DNA of 64,000 bases from Xestospongia bergquistia (lineage: Eukaryota > Porifera > Demospongiae > Haplosclerida > Petrosiidae), in NCBI GenBank assembly GCA_963965975.1, contig OZ014423.1, positions 62,001 to 126,000 of the forward strand, read 5' to 3'. The notes beneath the pieces are model-generated. The model saw nothing but the letters and a program-made list of their open reading frames with translations. It made no database searches and had not been told where the DNA came from. Positions 48,333 to 59,578 of the stretch are shown one piece after another. Position 1 is the first letter of the stretch, and the number at the start of each line of letters is the position of its first letter. The position numbers and the translations under genes are program-made.

Positions 48333-51300
48333 TTATTTCTTTTTCTTCAATCTCTCAGTTTTCATATCAGCTTGTTGTTCTTGTAACCAACTCTCTATCT
48401 GTTTGACTCTCTTCTTTCTTTCAGTGTCCCTTAATTAAAACAATAATTAAGATCATTAATTGTTACAGAAATCTACCTTGCTAATTGTTCATGTAATTTC
48501 TCTCTAGCTAAAAACTTATTGTCTTTACGAATCTCACGAACAGCTCCCTAATTACTGACATCAATTAAGTCATTATCTATTGTTGTACCTTCATTTCACG
48601 TTTATATTTATGTTTCAATTTCATTCTTTCAGCTAACGTTTTATTATGAGCTTTTTTCTTTCCTGGTTGATAACTAGCCACACCCACATTCATAACTAAC
48701 ACTATATCAACTCACTTTTCTTCAAATTTTGGTTCAAAAAATACAATAGATTTGGGTTTGCGTCTAAGCAGCTGTAAAATTGGTTTAGGCTGAGACACAC
48801 CCCTCTGTACAGATTGTATCACAATATCTACTAGTCCCTACATATTTGATAACAATATATCATATTATTACATTACTTACCAGTATAACCTGATTTACTG
48901 GTTGTAATCTATATAATAATATAATAAAATGTAAACAATATATTATTGTTAGTATTACTTTGTACACATTTCAAGTATTGGGGTAAATATAACATCATAT
49001 GATGGAGAGTTCTGCCAATATTCTGTTAATGTGTGTATTAATTGAAGAGTTAGAGCCAGTATGGACAATCTATCACATGACAATCATATGACATCATTAT
49101 CTGTTACCATAGTAACTTACTTGGTATGATTAGATGAGGGATCTGTACAAGTTAACAATTGAATGAAACTAAACTAAACTAAAATTGTTGTCATGGCAAC
49201 AAATACAAACTTTAATAGAGGTTCATTGTCTTGAAGTGTGAGACAAGTATGCAATGAGAGAACAGATCTTGTTTTAGTAGTAAAAGGAGGATAACCCTGA
49301 ACTAATTACACATTAATGACGAATATAATTCAATGTTATACTTACCAGATTGTGGTAAGAAACAATTTAAGACACTAGTTAAATAACATATTAGTTGTGG
49401 TACATATTTCTTAGACAATACTATATACTATAATACAAGTATTATACTATGTAGATAAAATATCTATGTACCTCTGTTAATAATTTACATAGACACAGAC
49501 CAGTACATAGTCCTGACATATTACTGACAATACGAGACTGAGAGAGAATTTAATACAATATAATTATGTTATATTACTTGAGTTAAAGCTAGTGACATCA
49601 AATAGAGACAAGGTGTACTGATAGTATGAGAGTAGTCTGAAGTAGGAAATATTACAGATACTAACTTGAACAACAATAACTATATACAAGAGAATATTTA
49701 TTATAATAAATAATTAATATGGTAATTGACATACTTCAGACAATTGAGGAAATAAAGGAGAAGATTTCTTTAATTTTTGATATCTTTTAAAAGCATTATT
49801 AACACAAAATTTAAAACATTCCATTGTGTGTTGAGGATTAATTTGAGCTAATTTAAAGAAGGGTCTAAGAGAAAATAATAATAGTTTAATTATAGGGGTT
49901 ACTTTATTAATTGATCAAGAACATGTACATTAGTTTGATGAAGACAATAGTCCAATAATACTGGAAGAAAAGACTACAAAAATAATAATCTATATAATAT
50001 AATTATATATGTAATATAATAATGAGTATAATATAATATAATAATACATATAATAGAAAATAACTCACTTCCATTAATGACTTGTTAGTAACAGAGAGGC
50101 TTGGATGATGACAAGTATAGATACATTCTAATATAGTACGACATTGTTCTGGACTCCTGGAATTATTATATAATTAATAATAATAATATTAAAATCTTGT
50201 TATTAACCTATTGTGAGTTAAGGACATTAGTTCTTTTACACTAGCTGGTACAGCTAAAAAGTGAATTATATAATTAATTTCAATAATTATTAATTTCCAG
50301 TTAGTTACTTTCAAGCGTAAATGGTATCTCATTATTAACTGAAGTGATTTCAGGAACATCCTCTTCCTCCTCCTCTGCCCCTTCGTTATCTAAAGGCAAT
50401 TAAAATTATAAATATCCTAATTATTAAGACTAACCATCAGACTCCAGATCTGAGGCATAACATTCAACATTGTGTTCCTCATCCTTTTCATTTCCTGATT
50501 GTTCTTCATCATTGTCTTCATTTCCTGATTGTTCTTCATCATTGTCTTCATTTCCTGATTGTTCTTCATTATCTTCTGTTTCTGATTGTTCCTCATTATT
50601 TTGTTCATTTCCTGATTGTTCTCCTTCATTTTGATCTTCAGATGTTTCTGCTCTATCAGGTAACAAATTAATTGTTTCATTAGATACCATTAATTGTCCA
50701 TCATGATACTGGATCATAACACGACTGTCTTTAGGTTTTACTCTAGTTCTGTAATATATTGTTATAATGTACAACATTTTAACAAACTTACTTGATGTCA
50801 TCATCAGCACTGATATGATGAGAAGTAAATGATACTTTACTCTTCATACGGTCTTGTCTCTCAGCTTCTAATCTCTCCAAACGTTCCTTTTCTTCTTTAG
50901 CTAGATCCTGTTCTGATTTCAAGGGTTCTGAAGGCTAAATATATTACTATAACATTAATATACTCTTTATATAACACATACTTGACCACGAGGTTCTCTA
51001 GCTAGCTCAATAATATATTGATCATAATCATCACAAGATGACTTGTCCTCTGTTCTCTAATAACATGTCCTCAAACAGTTTCTATACAACTTAACTTACT
51101 GATGACTTGGTCATTAATGTTTGTATATCCTTCCACTGTGCATCAACATCTTCTAGTAACTCTTCAATTTTCTCTCTCTCCACTTGTCTCTCATACTAGT
51201 TACCACAATATATAACTAATTCAGATTAATAATACAAACCTTATGTAACTTGGATTTTTTAGCTACTTCAGTCATTATCTCTTGACGTGTTCTCTTTGTT

Positions 51301-52015
51301 TATATACATACAATATAGTACTTTGCATTCAATATATTTACCTTTCTTTCATTCTCTTCTAGATTTGAAGATCTCTTCTTGTGTAAAAATCCACCAAAAT
51401 GATCTTCAGTATCATCAACTATACAATGTAATGGTGAATGGTCTAAAATATCATATTGTCCTTTACCTTCAGTGTTGTTATCGTCATCACTGGACAGTAC
51501 AATGTCATCAAAGTACTCCATCTTACCAAGTGACTGACCATAATGGGTTAACTCTTCTTCATCATCTTCTAAATTATATATACTAGTCCGTTCATGGCGT
51601 CTCTGTTCAGTAGCTTCTACTTAATTAATTATTATTATTAATGATATACCTTTTTTTCAAGTAAATAACGTTGCATCAGTCGTTCTTCTTCAGGAAGATC
51701 TTCATCTTCACCAAATCGTTTGTCAATGAATTGGTTAGTTTTCTGTTTTTGTTTATATTCTTTTAATAATGTCTTCTTCCTCTGAATCATTTAATAAATA
51801 TTACTATTATATCCAGAAGACCTGATACTTACTTTCTCTATTGCATGTGATCTTGACACACCAGGTAAACCTCTTTCTCCTTTTTCTCTTCTTTGACCTA
51901 ACACGTCATGTTTCTTACGATTAACTCGAACTTCAAATGGATTTTGATCAATTGAGCTCTTTCTCTTCCGAGCAACTACAGACTGAGAGAGTCTACTCTT
52001 CTTACCCATCTCCAC
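48333..52015 (-). CDS. NOP14: Nucleolar protein 14 (U3 snoRNP / 90S factor)
   Basis: About 20 exons. The N-terminus has the NOP14 box NPFEVRVNRKKHDVLG and GLPGVSRSHAIEK at 51840-51945, then a FGGFLHKKRSS segment near 51390. An acidic, repeated linker of EEQSGNEDND units follows at about 50440-50620. The helical middle continues to the C-terminus, which carries KYKREMKGAVREIRKDNKFLARE and a run of lysines (KKKK) before the stop at 48333. NOP14 is a component of the small-subunit processome needed for 18S rRNA maturation. Two in-frame ATGs (52015, 52009) begin the protein. The gene is head-to-tail with CFAP46. Confidence 0.93.
50491..50580. repeat. 30-bp coding tandem repeat in NOP14 acidic linker
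   Basis: Three units of a 30-base word, the third decaying, coding for ten-residue acidic units (NEDNDEEQSG). Copy number probably varies between individuals, as the linker tolerates length change. Confidence 0.85.
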
Positions 52016-52579
52016 GTGGTGGCGCCTACGTTAAAGTGGGAGTGACTTACGTACGCCACACTTTATTAACCAAAAATTAATTCTGAAACGGACTCCTTTT
52101 ATTAACTACAACCACTAAATTGCAAAAACCAACAACCACACTAAAAGTAACTCTTGAGCAAAGCATCAGGTATTGCCTGCACTAAATTGCAAAATTGCTA
52201 TAAAGTTGCTATTAAAATGTTGGAGTCATCGCAACACTTCTGAGCACAAACAATTACTTTACTTAATTAACAAGGACTTTCAGAATATATAATAATATTA
52301 CTATTTTGTAGTACTAAATAAATTAGTTATATACAATCTATAATCCTGGTTAGAGAAAAAGCAGCTGTAAAATAATTCTAGAAGTTGATCAATTAACACT
52401 GTGAAATCAAAAATTATTATATTATTAGATTATCAATATCTAACAAACCAGTTAAATAATTATCTGATAAAATCTATGCTAATAATATTTTTATGAAAAA
52501 TTTTTTGTTAGTTTTTGATGTTTCTGTCAAAGAGAACGTTCATGGTATGTTCTCTATGATAGACTGAGGACCAGTTCTA
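52016..52579. other. AT-rich 5' flank of NOP14, no gene seen
   Basis: About 560 bp between the NOP14 start and the repeated element. Only short open frames. The first 60 bp are less AT-rich and likely hold the NOP14 promoter and 5' UTR; the rest is AT-rich and unremarkable. Confidence 0.5.
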
Positions 52580-52680
52580 TTGATATTTCTTCCCAGTAGT
52601 TAAATACATTTAAGATTTGTAAAAAAATCTTGTGAGTTACTAAACAAACGATCACTACTGAATCACCCATACCGTTAACA
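52580..52680 (-). repeat. Decayed tandem copy of the structured element's 3' end
   Basis: This 100-bp stretch aligns imperfectly to 52690-52785. It keeps the order A-run, CTTGTGAGTT, AAACGAT, CTACT and CACCCA, matching the T-run terminator and last 50 bases of the RNA element in the same orientation. It looks like a third, older and degraded copy. Confidence 0.55.
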
Positions 52681-52727
52681 ATAACTTAATAACATTCCTT
52701 TCCAGTAGTTTAAAAAATAGAAAAAAA

Positions 52728-53084
52728 AAAACCTTGTGTGTTGCCCAAACGATTCCTACTCGCTCACCCACTCAGGCTTCCACTTAGGCTCCAGGATTCC
52801 CTGCTATTGCTAGCTGGGACCGCCACCTGGCTTGGTAACCCTCGTCTTCGCGAGGTAATCCTGGCTGGAGCGTCGCCCTAACTTAAAACCAGCCGTACGG
52901 GATTCCAGCTCTTAGGGAATGTCGCATTCAGGAACCGGGAACCACAAATACACCAGCCTCTTCTCGTTTAAAGGGAGACTACCAGCCCTATCCTAGTCGG
53001 CCTTTCGGATACTCCGTAGAGTATGCTGGTAACCATCTCAGAGGTCTGATGCATTGCAGAACGCTGGCCCACAACACACTGGCA
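52728..53084 (-). ncRNA. Candidate structured, Pol III-type RNA gene, copy 2
   Basis: Reverse-strand twin of 461-817. The end-closing helix is kept (CAACACAC at 53072-53079 with GTGTGTTG at 52736-52743, + strand reading), as are all internal hairpins; the only body change noticed is one base in the loop-side of a GAATG hairpin region. Terminator: eleven A on the + strand (52721-52731). The predicted 5' end is about 136 bp from the FANCI start codon on the other strand. Confidence 0.55.
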
Positions 53085-53104
53085 CTCAGGACTGTTCAAG
53101 TTTC

Positions 53105-53112
53105 CTTTTATA
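53105..53112 (-). promoter_or_regulatory. TATA box of copy 2; inferred bidirectional promoter with FANCI
   Basis: CTTTTATA on the + strand (TATAAAAG on the minus strand) is 21-28 bases upstream of the predicted RNA 5' end at 53084. Only 107 bp separate it from the FANCI ATG at 53220, so one short region must serve both genes. The layout recalls the human RNase P RNA-PARP2 bidirectional promoter. Confidence 0.5.
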
Positions 53113-53219
53113 TGTACTGCAGATTTTGTCTTCATGCTATTGTGGGGCGCGGTTGTGTCGATAGTGAATCTCATTAATGGGGGCTATGAATACGATTATT
53201 TCGTTCCACATGTTTATTA

Positions 53220-56200
53220 ATGGCGGCTAAGGTACATACTAACTGATTCGATTATTTTTATATTATTTTGTAGGTTAAACAACAATTGACTACTGCTGTA
53301 AATGAGAAAGATGATGTAGTTAAACTTGCAAGAGAAATCTTGACAGGTTAACAAATAATTGATGTTACATAATTGTAAAGTTTCCTACAGCTGCCTCACA
53401 AGATCAAGATGACGTTCGAAAGGAAGTTTTCCTATTTTCTATTGATCTCCTTAACAGTGACACATTGATTAACTCGGTAAGTGACTGGTCAATATTATTG
53501 TTATAATAGTCGCCTTTGTAATAGAAATCTAAAGAACTTATTGGTCAATTATTATCTGAGGTATATGACTTGTTTATTGTTTAATATTAGTAATATATTA
53601 GGTTGATAATCTTATGGGAATGACACTGATTAATTTAGCTGATTATTTTATTGACGCAATTAAAACAGGCTCCGTAGCTAACGGAAGGTATAGATGTGTC
53701 TAATTAAAAGGGGTGTGGTTATCAATATTCACAGATCGTTGGAACTGTTCCCTAAAATATTAACAGCTGTGATGAATCAATCTTTTATATCCGTTAAGAG
53801 AGGTATGGAGCCATGACTTGTCTCTTATGACACACCTCTTTAGGCAATGACATTATTGCTAATAAGATGACTGGACCAGATTGTAAAAGTCATATTTTAA
53901 ATTCATTGTTTGCCTGCAGGTATATCCCTTAATTATTACCATAATAATGTTATCTTCTCATCAGATGGTCATCATCATGTGTGTTACATATTGTTAACAT
54001 TAGCAGGTAACTACATTGTTTAATTAGTATTTGCAGTTATTAGTTTAATTATAGGGATATACCCTTAACATCAGAAGAGCTTAAGTTCTTAATAGAGAAA
54101 TTATTTCGGTAATTCTTTTATTATTTCAAGCAAGATAATGTATTTTCATATTAGAGTAATGAAGACATTAAAAGTTGAAGAGATGCCACCTCTGGTTTAT
54201 CAGCTGTTACTGTTAGCTTCAAAAGGTCATCAATCTCTTATACTAACTGGAATAAGAAACTTGTTTGACCAGTTGGATCAAGATGACATGAAGGAAAACA
54301 GTGAAGAAAACCAAGACAATGAGTAAGGAACTATACAATAGACACTCTTTTATCTGTCCATATAGTGTAATGGAGGTAGATACTAATCAAGATGAATTAT
54401 TATGTAATGAAGGAACTGTTATTTTACATATGGACTTTGCCCTTAAACAAAACCAGGTATCTTATTAACAGTTGTCATGACAACATGTATATTGAGAGGA
54501 CAATTCAGGAATTGCTTAAGGAATTTCTCAAGTCATTAAAAGTACTATATAGTTAGCTCTTAATAATATAGAGTTAATTGTGTGGGTGTAGGTGACTCAA
54601 AGTCTATTTAATCCTGCTCTTTATACACCATTCACATTGTCTCTTGTCCTTTCATTAACAAGAGTACATCGACTTGAAGACATAGTCAGTTTATGTTCAT
54701 AGTTTATATGAACTAGTCTATATTATTTACAGTTAATGGATAACTTAAAAGCTATAATTATTCGATGTTTTAAGGAGGAGGACCACATTAAATCATCATC
54801 ATGGATGTCTGGTAATATAGATATCATTATACAATATATTACTATGAGATGTTATATAGAATTATCTGAATATCGACCAATACCAGATATTGAGCAAGTC
54901 TTCTTACGTATTGTACATAATAGGTACTCATTGGTTGCTATGGTTACTGTTACAGTTTGTTCCTTTAGCATCTCTGGTTGGGATCTTGTGATTCAAGGTT
55001 TAATCAAATTAGCTTTTGTATTGACAGACAGTTGTCATCCTAAGAACACAACATGTATATATATATAATTTATTGTAGACTTGTATCAATGTCTTTGTAG
55101 CTATGTTTCACCAATCCCCTCAAAATAGGGCCTGTTTACTTGGAGGAAAGATTCTTGTTGCATCATTTAAGGTATTATTATCAGAGACTGATTCCTGTTC
55201 TTTATGTGGTATCAGTCTCAGTCTGTAGTAAGACATGAAGTGCTAAGTCAATTGTTAAATCGAATACTAAGTAATGCTACTACATATGTGGACCATTATA
55301 TTAGTTAGTATTGGATCACATAATGATCATATGACTAACATGTGACTATAGGTATACTGGCTGAGCTAACTCGCTCATTACCTCAAGTTGTGATGGAAGA
55401 AGGCGCTCAAGTAATTTCTATCACATATAAAGTAATGCTTTATTTTGTATGTAGCTTAAGGAAACATTTGTATATATAATGTGTATTCCTGCAACTCCTG
55501 CTGTCGCTCTGATACAAGCTGTTTTAGTAAGTTGTTAAGTCATGTGATTATCATGTGATATATAATATTAGCCTTTAGTTCAATTCAGAGCTACTTACAG
55601 AGATGCTTTATTACTAGCTCTGAGGAAGTCCTTGTTTTCAAGGTTAGTAACAACAATTTTATTAGTAATAATATCCACTACATTTAGAGACATTGAATGT
55701 CGTAAGTCAGCTGTAGGTGGATACTTGCTGTTGCTAAAGAATTTTAAAGTTTGCAATATATTTTGTTCTGCTGTTAAAATAATGTTATATTGTAGGTATT
55801 AGATAGCTTTTCAACATCTACACAAGAGGGAGAGATGAATCTCTCTCAGTTTGCCTACTCTTCACAATCACAAGTAAGTCAGATCATGTGACAGTCATGT
55901 GAGTAATTTTATAGACATTAGCTGAAGTTCATACATCTTATGGTACAAGAGGAATGTCTAGTAATGAAGCACTCTGTCTAGAAATATTGGGTCTGTTCTT
56001 TTGCTCCTCTTATCATGTGTCCATTTTTAATGTTATTTATCCATTTACTAGGTACATTGAGACGTTGTTTAAGTCAACAATGTGATGTTAAAGTATTTCT
56101 TTATGAGGTCAGATACTCGTCAGTAGTTTATATAATATATGTGTGTGGGTGTGGTTTAGGGTATACCTGATGTACTCGTTACAAATGCAAAACTAGCTGA

Positions 56201-59200
56201 ACCAGTTATGGAATTCTTGTTAAACCAGTTTAACAAGTATTATGAACCTGATGAAGATATAGTACCACCTGTAAAGTTAAGTCCATGTTTAGTAAATAGT
56301 GGGAGTGGTTTTGTGAAGGAAGAGCCTTTGTCCAAACTAGTTTGTTGTATACAAGCATGTACCAAACAGTAAGTGGGTGTGGTTATTAACTAATTAATCA
56401 CATATGACTAGGTGCATTGAGTGGGTGGAGAAAGGGGTGGAGTCAGTAACCAGTCTTGATAAAATGAAGTCTGTTCTTTCCTCGTTATCTCAGAGATTAT
56501 CTACGACAGATTTAGAAGATTTTGAATTAGTATGTGGTGTGTGTCCATTGATTATTATATGAGTCCATTTAATACATCCATTGATTTTAATGTGTATCCA
56601 TTTTCAGGACAAATCAGGTGATTATTCTTCTTCAACTAGTGTTGGTATTAAGAACAACATAACAGCTCAAATTATATTGAGTTTATATGAGGTAGCAATA
56701 TTATTATTATTGTAATTATAATATTATTTTATATAGACATTAATGGACTATACATTTGCTACAGGAAAATATAGGTAAGCTCCTTCATTAAGTATTAATT
56801 AATATCTTTTGTAGTCAAGACGCTTGCCAACTTACATTAAAACTATATACTAAATATCAGAGTATTGTGGACATGCTGCAAGAAAAAGGAGGTGGGGCTG
56901 GTAGACGTGTTTCTACAAAGATTCCTACTAGTTTATTGTCAATATCTTCATTAGTTCTATTTTTAAAGTCATTATTCAGGTACTTTCCCTTTGTGTTAAT
57001 TAAATATCATAATCTCTTTTAATAGCGATACACTTCCATCTCATCAATTACCATTATCTATTTTAAGAGAATCAATGCAGTTTGTACGTTATGTCATTAA
57101 CACTACCCTTGTCAAACTTAGAGAGGTCTAGCCACATCTCTTCTCTCATGGCTAGATTATTATTATTATAATAGACAAAAGAGGAGACTAGTCCGTGGTG
57201 CTGGGGCAGTAAAACACAATGTAAAGTATCTCAGAGAAACTACGAACATATCTGTGTCATTTCTAAGTAAGTTATGGGATATAATCTGCTTATTTAACTG
57301 GTTTTAGAATCTTGTTTGACCAATTGGATGGATCTACAGTACAAACCACAGGAAAAAAAGATAAGGTATTTAATTTAATTTTATTATTATTATAAATTGA
57401 TAATTATTAGTTAAAGTCTATTCCATCGTTGTGTTTGGAGGTGTTCTCTCAAGCTCTACATGTTGTCACAACCTGTTATACAAACCAGTTTGTCTCATTT
57501 CTAACTGGTATAACTAGAACTGAAGAGAGTGGATCTAATGAACAAGTCCATTATTATATACATCATTTTCAAGTATGTTCTATTTTATATAATAATATTC
57601 ATTGTTTATAGCATCTAGTGGTAGCTATAATAAATGGTTCACTTAAAGATTATATACTCAAAGATGTTCACATTATAATAAATATTATCTCTACATTAAC
57701 AGAACATCTAGACAGAGACAGCTCACAAGTTAGTTCTATTATGAATGACATCATAATGACATCATAATTATGTAGTATTTACAAGTATTAGAGTGGACTG
57801 ATGCTCAATGTCAAGAACACAATATTGGTATTGCAGTACATTTAATATCTCTGTATTATATACTGCAGTACATTTAATATCTCTGTATTATATACTGCAG
57901 TACATTTAATATCTGTATTATATACTGCTGACTTTTATAGATGATTTGACAATAGTTAGAGATCTTGTGTCACTTTTATTAACCCTTCATTACAGAAGAA
58001 AGGGTAGTATTAAAATTGTAATTTACTAATTTTTAAATTATAATGAATTAATTATATTTTATTAGTTGCGGAAATTAAGTCAAGATATTCATATTCATGT
58101 TGGCGATATAGATCAGGTTAGTGATGTCATTAGCTCCACCCATTATTAATGAGGTCTTTATTATAGGATGTTGAATTATCAGGTCATAATTATTATGCTA
58201 TTGTTAATCCCCGCACAGCATCAGGTGCTGTATTAGTAAGTCACATGATAGTCACTTGAAAATAATGATGTCATTAATTAGGGAGTTCTCTCATCACAAC
58301 TTGATACATTATTAAATGATGGAGAGGTCATTATGAATTTTATAAAATTTGAGTTTGAAACGGACAACAGTTCAGGTACAATATTTTAAAATGAGTCGAT
58401 TATAATGTTGTATCTATTAGTAAATGAAGATATGTATAATACATTATGTGAAAGATTACATAGTGTTGTGTTAACATTTCATGAACTAGTTCAGACTGCT
58501 CTACCTCAAGGCAATGTCAGTGATACTGTCTTAAAGGTATTAATGGCATAATGAATGTATTATTATTATAATACATGTATCTGTATTATTATCACAAATG
58601 TATTATTATTATTATTAGTATTAGTATTAGTATTATTTCTCATAGAATTTGGCTAAATTGTACAGTCTACTTTCTGATGTTGCTAAATATGTAAGTTAAT
58701 GAGATGGACACATACTTGGTAAATGATGTATGAAATGGATATACTTTAAAATTGGATTAATTAATTGTTTTCCATTAACATAGCAAAGTTTATTACATAA
58801 TCAAATGTCAGTATTACAACCTAACTTTAAAAAATTGACGGAAATGGTTGGCTCTCATCTCTCACAACAAGTCTATTATCTTCTTACATATATACAAGTG
58901 AGTAAACCCCTATTTATTATCATATAATTGATTGTATAATACTAGAATACCCAAATGGCAATGTTAGAACAAGATCATTCTAAGAAAGGCAAAGGGAAGT
59001 CTAAATTACCTGGCAAGGTAAGCTGCACCCTCTGACTCCACCCACTCTAATAACTTCTATTTAGGCTCAAGTAAAACGTGAAAAGAAATGTATTCCAAAT
59101 TTGATATATTGGATGGAACAATTTGAGAATATTTTAATAAAATTATCAAAGAAATCAAAGGTAAAAATTTGTTGTCATAGTAACTGGTTCAATTATATCG

Positions 59201-59433
59201 TAGAATGATTTAATGACAACATTTAAACGAAGTGTTGCCCGAGATTTTCGTATTAAAGATTCAACCTTAGATGCTTTACTGAAGGAACAGGTACCCTGTT
59301 TATGACATCGTTATGACATCATAGATAATTTCTGTAGGAGGAGGAGGACATACAAGATGAACAGGATGATGATGATGATGATTGTTGTGTAACTGGTGAA
59401 GAGGGTCCAAGGCCTAAAAAATTAAAAACATAA
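53220..59433 (+). CDS. FANCI: Fanconi anemia group I protein
   Basis: About 35 small exons. Exon 1 codes only MAAK (53220-53231) before a 42-bp intron. The middle holds the monoubiquitination-site motif [10 protein letters not shown] (about 55615-55640), aligning with the human Lys523 region, then [17 protein letters not shown] cluster of TQ and SQ sites (STSTQ, NLSQ, SSQSQ at 55810-55875) follows, as in vertebrates. Further on are [50 protein letters not shown] and [23 protein letters not shown]. The C-terminus is acidic ([15 protein letters not shown]) and ends [13 protein letters not shown] with FANCD2 clamps DNA at interstrand cross-links after ubiquitination. Confidence 0.93.
57833..57926. 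repeat. 32-bp tandem repeat at a FANCI intron start
   Basis: Three units beginning GCAGTACATTTAATATCT; the third lacks two bases. The array begins only a few bases past the exon end, close to the 5' splice site, and each unit contains a TACTGCAG word resembling a splice acceptor. Confidence 0.85.
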
Positions 59434-59578
59434 AATACTAAAGTGTACCGTATATCAGTTTAGTTTGTAATAACTAGGACACATTATTGATAGTTAGCAA
59501 TATTGAAATTCATGACCGGTTAACAAACATAAGCATAACAGAGACAGGACATAGCTTGACTATCTGATCGACGGTACT

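Noticed and set aside
50417..50680. Met/Asn/Lys-rich 87-codon frame
   Set aside because: Shadow frame of the NOP14 acidic repeat.
21080..59433. A functional DNA-repair gene cluster (RAD50, UNG, FANCI)
   Set aside because: The three are separated by many unrelated genes on both strands; co-location is probably chance.
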